The position numbers and the translations under genes were made by a program. A DNA stretch of 64,000 nt from Photobacterium sp. GB-56. Lineage in GTDB: Bacteria; Pseudomonadota; Gammaproteobacteria; Enterobacterales; Vibrionaceae. The notes beneath the pieces were generated by a model. The model was not told the origin of the DNA. It saw nothing but the letters and a program-made list of their open reading frames with translations, and ran no database searches. Numbering within the stretch: position 1 is the first letter of the stretch; every line of letters begins with the position of its first letter. Shown in pieces: positions 62,912 through 64,000 of this stretch. The stretch is from assembly GCF_003026105.1 (NCBI RefSeq), contig NZ_PYNW01000003.1, forward strand, positions 248,001 through 312,000, read 5' to 3'.

Positions 62912-62930
62912 GCTTTACATCTAAGCTTTA
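62897..62930 (+). repeat. 13-base tandem repeat across the DUF2750 stop
   Basis: AAGCTTTACATCT occurs twice in full and then for eight more bases. The stop codon TAA straddles the first junction. Confidence 0.95.
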
Positions 62931-62947
62931 GATTGTTGATATAATTT

Positions 62948-62976
62948 ACACCCAATGAAACTCATTGGGTGTAATT
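62948..62976. terminator. Bidirectional terminator between DUF2750 and plsC
   Basis: ACACCCAATGA/TCATTGGGTGT perfect 11-bp stem with a three-base loop. TAATTATTTTA follows on the plus strand. Confidence 0.88.
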
Positions 62977-62979
62977 ATT

Positions 62980-63744
62980 TTAGGCTTTATTCTCTTTTGA
63001 TGTCTCTTCACTCGCCAAATAAGAATCTTTCGATAATTCATTATCAAGTTGGGCGATCTTTTCTGCCATAAGTTGATGGCATTTTTCAGCTAACTGTCTT
63101 GCGTCAGTCGATTTAAATGTTTGAGTGTCGATTGGGGCTAGCATTTCAGCTATAACAGTACCGTTATCAAGTTTATTTAAATCAATCTTATTGTGTGTCG
63201 TACTGATCACGACAGGAATAATAGGTACACCTGCTTCTATCGCCATTCTAAAAGCTCCTGTCTTAAAAGGCAGCAATCCACGTCCTTTGCTTCGCGTGCC
63301 TTCTGGGTAAACCCAGACAGATAAATTTCGCTGGTGGATAGCATCAGCAACTTGCTGAATGGTATTACGCGCTTTGGCTTTATTCTCACGATCAATCAGT
63401 ATATTGCCCGTGATCCAGTAAAGCTGCCCGAAGAAAGGGATCCATAATAAGCTTTTTTTCCCTAGTGACACGGTATTTGGTTGCAACATACCAGGGGTCG
63501 TAACAAAGTCATAAACACTTTGGTGATTGGATATATAGACGGCATTAGCAATATTGGCGCTGTTACTGAGTCCACGTTGCTCAACACGAACACCTGTAAT
63601 TTTTTGCAATTGGTTAAACCAGCGGCAAAAGGTGTAGACATGTTTAGGTGCACGAGGTCGGTTTATTAGACAGTAAAGTAGTGCACAACAGGTTGTAATG
63701 ATAATAAAAAGGGTTGCGATGGTAATTCGAATTAAAGCCAGCAC
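62980..63744 (-). CDS. plsC: 1-acyl-sn-glycerol-3-phosphate acyltransferase PlsC
   Basis: 254 residues. One N-terminal span (IRITIATLFIIITTCCALLY). Catalytic SNHQSVYDF gives the H-x4-D motif, with the glycerol-3-phosphate-binding VYPEGTRSKGRGLLPFKTGAF, and VPIIPVVIS. It acylates lysophosphatidic acid at the inner membrane in phospholipid synthesis. AGGAGTAT precedes the ATG. The 256 bases beyond it to the window end hold nothing recognised. Confidence 0.94.
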   Translation of the reverse strand: MLALIRITIATLFIIITTCCALLYCLINRPRAPKHVYTFCRWFNQLQKITGVRVEQRGLSNSANIANAVYISNHQSVYDFVTTPGMLQPNTVSLGKKSLLWIPFFGQLYWITGNILIDRENKAKARNTIQQVADAIHQRNLSVWVYPEGTRSKGRGLLPFKTGAFRMAIEAGVPIIPVVISTTHNKIDLNKLDNGTVIAEMLAPIDTQTFKSTDARQLAEKCHQLMAEKIAQLDNELSKDSYLASEETSKENKA

Positions 63745-64000
63745 ATATACTCCTTATGCTGTTTAAGTTATGTCGCATGACTACATCTTTATACATTACC
63801 TAAATAGTTATTATTGTGATAGTGTGGCTTTACAAATAATTAACATTTTATAGTGTGTTATCACGATTTATAAAAATATACGGTATCTGGTCAGATGATA
63901 TATTGCTTGTTAATAACATTAACAGTTACATTTTCAATCTAGGCGTGAAGATAATCGCATATGTATTTATAGATAAGTAAATGACTGGATCTTAAATAGG

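Overview
The window is a low-GC gammaproteobacterial chromosome segment, almost certainly Vibrionaceae and most likely Photobacterium. The pointers are a VpsR-type regulator, a Vibrio-style CsrB RNA with a VarA/GacA box, KefG-KefB, ZevA-ZevB, small families common in Vibrionaceae (DUF2058, DUF2750, DUF2960), and E. coli-like NrdD/NrdG and YqhC/YqhD pairs. No phage, integrase, insertion sequence, CRISPR array or rRNA was seen. It reads as chromosomal backbone mixed with accessory single genes.

Layout. 1-9.8 kb: the C-terminal end of a large RTX adhesin, astB, a DUF2058 protein, a phospho-sugar mutase, several small hypotheticals, a questin-oxidase-family protein and a lipoprotein. 9.9-21.1 kb: tRNA-Gly(CCC), a flippase-like membrane protein, an ACT-domain protein, the zevA-zevB zinc pair, an orphan LptA-like protein, a GNAT protein, yqhD with its divergent AraC regulator, and kefG-kefB. 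21.5-26.8 kb: a TonB receptor / YfiR / diguanylate cyclase operon followed, on the opposite strand, by csrB. 27-33.2 kb: an exported hypothetical and a five-gene MacAB-TolC-like efflux operon. 33.7-37.5 kb: an overlapping dioxygenase / PLP-enzyme pair and a long-form GAPDH. 37.6-48.7 kb: many small genes, including an MreB-like fragment, an AlkD-like protein, a DJ-1 protein, Zur-box-controlled rpmE2-rpmJ2, LysE, DM13, two paralogous RelA/SpoT-fold proteins (one exported), HopJ and DUF2750. 48.8-64 kb: a PLD lipoprotein, vpsR, an EEP-family hydrolase with a non-standard start, a GGDEF protein, nrdD-nrdG, a PTS-EIIC/EAL fusion, DUF2960, a MazG-like hydrolase, RarD, a second DUF2750 and PlsC.

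How the genes fit together. A surface/biofilm and second-messenger theme recurs. There are two diguanylate cyclases with intact inhibitory sites, one EAL phosphodiesterase fused to a sugar-permease domain, a VpsR-like c-di-GMP-era regulator, the CsrA-sequestering RNA CsrB and a giant adhesin. A metal and redox theme is also visible: ZevAB, Zur-controlled zinc-free ribosomal proteins, and an FNR site before nrdD.

The least explained items are the tandem RelA/SpoT-fold genes, the dioxygenase/PLP operon, the EIIC-EAL fusion, the TonB/YfiR/cyclase operon, the MreB-like fragment and the EEP gene whose signal peptide lies upstream of its first ATG.
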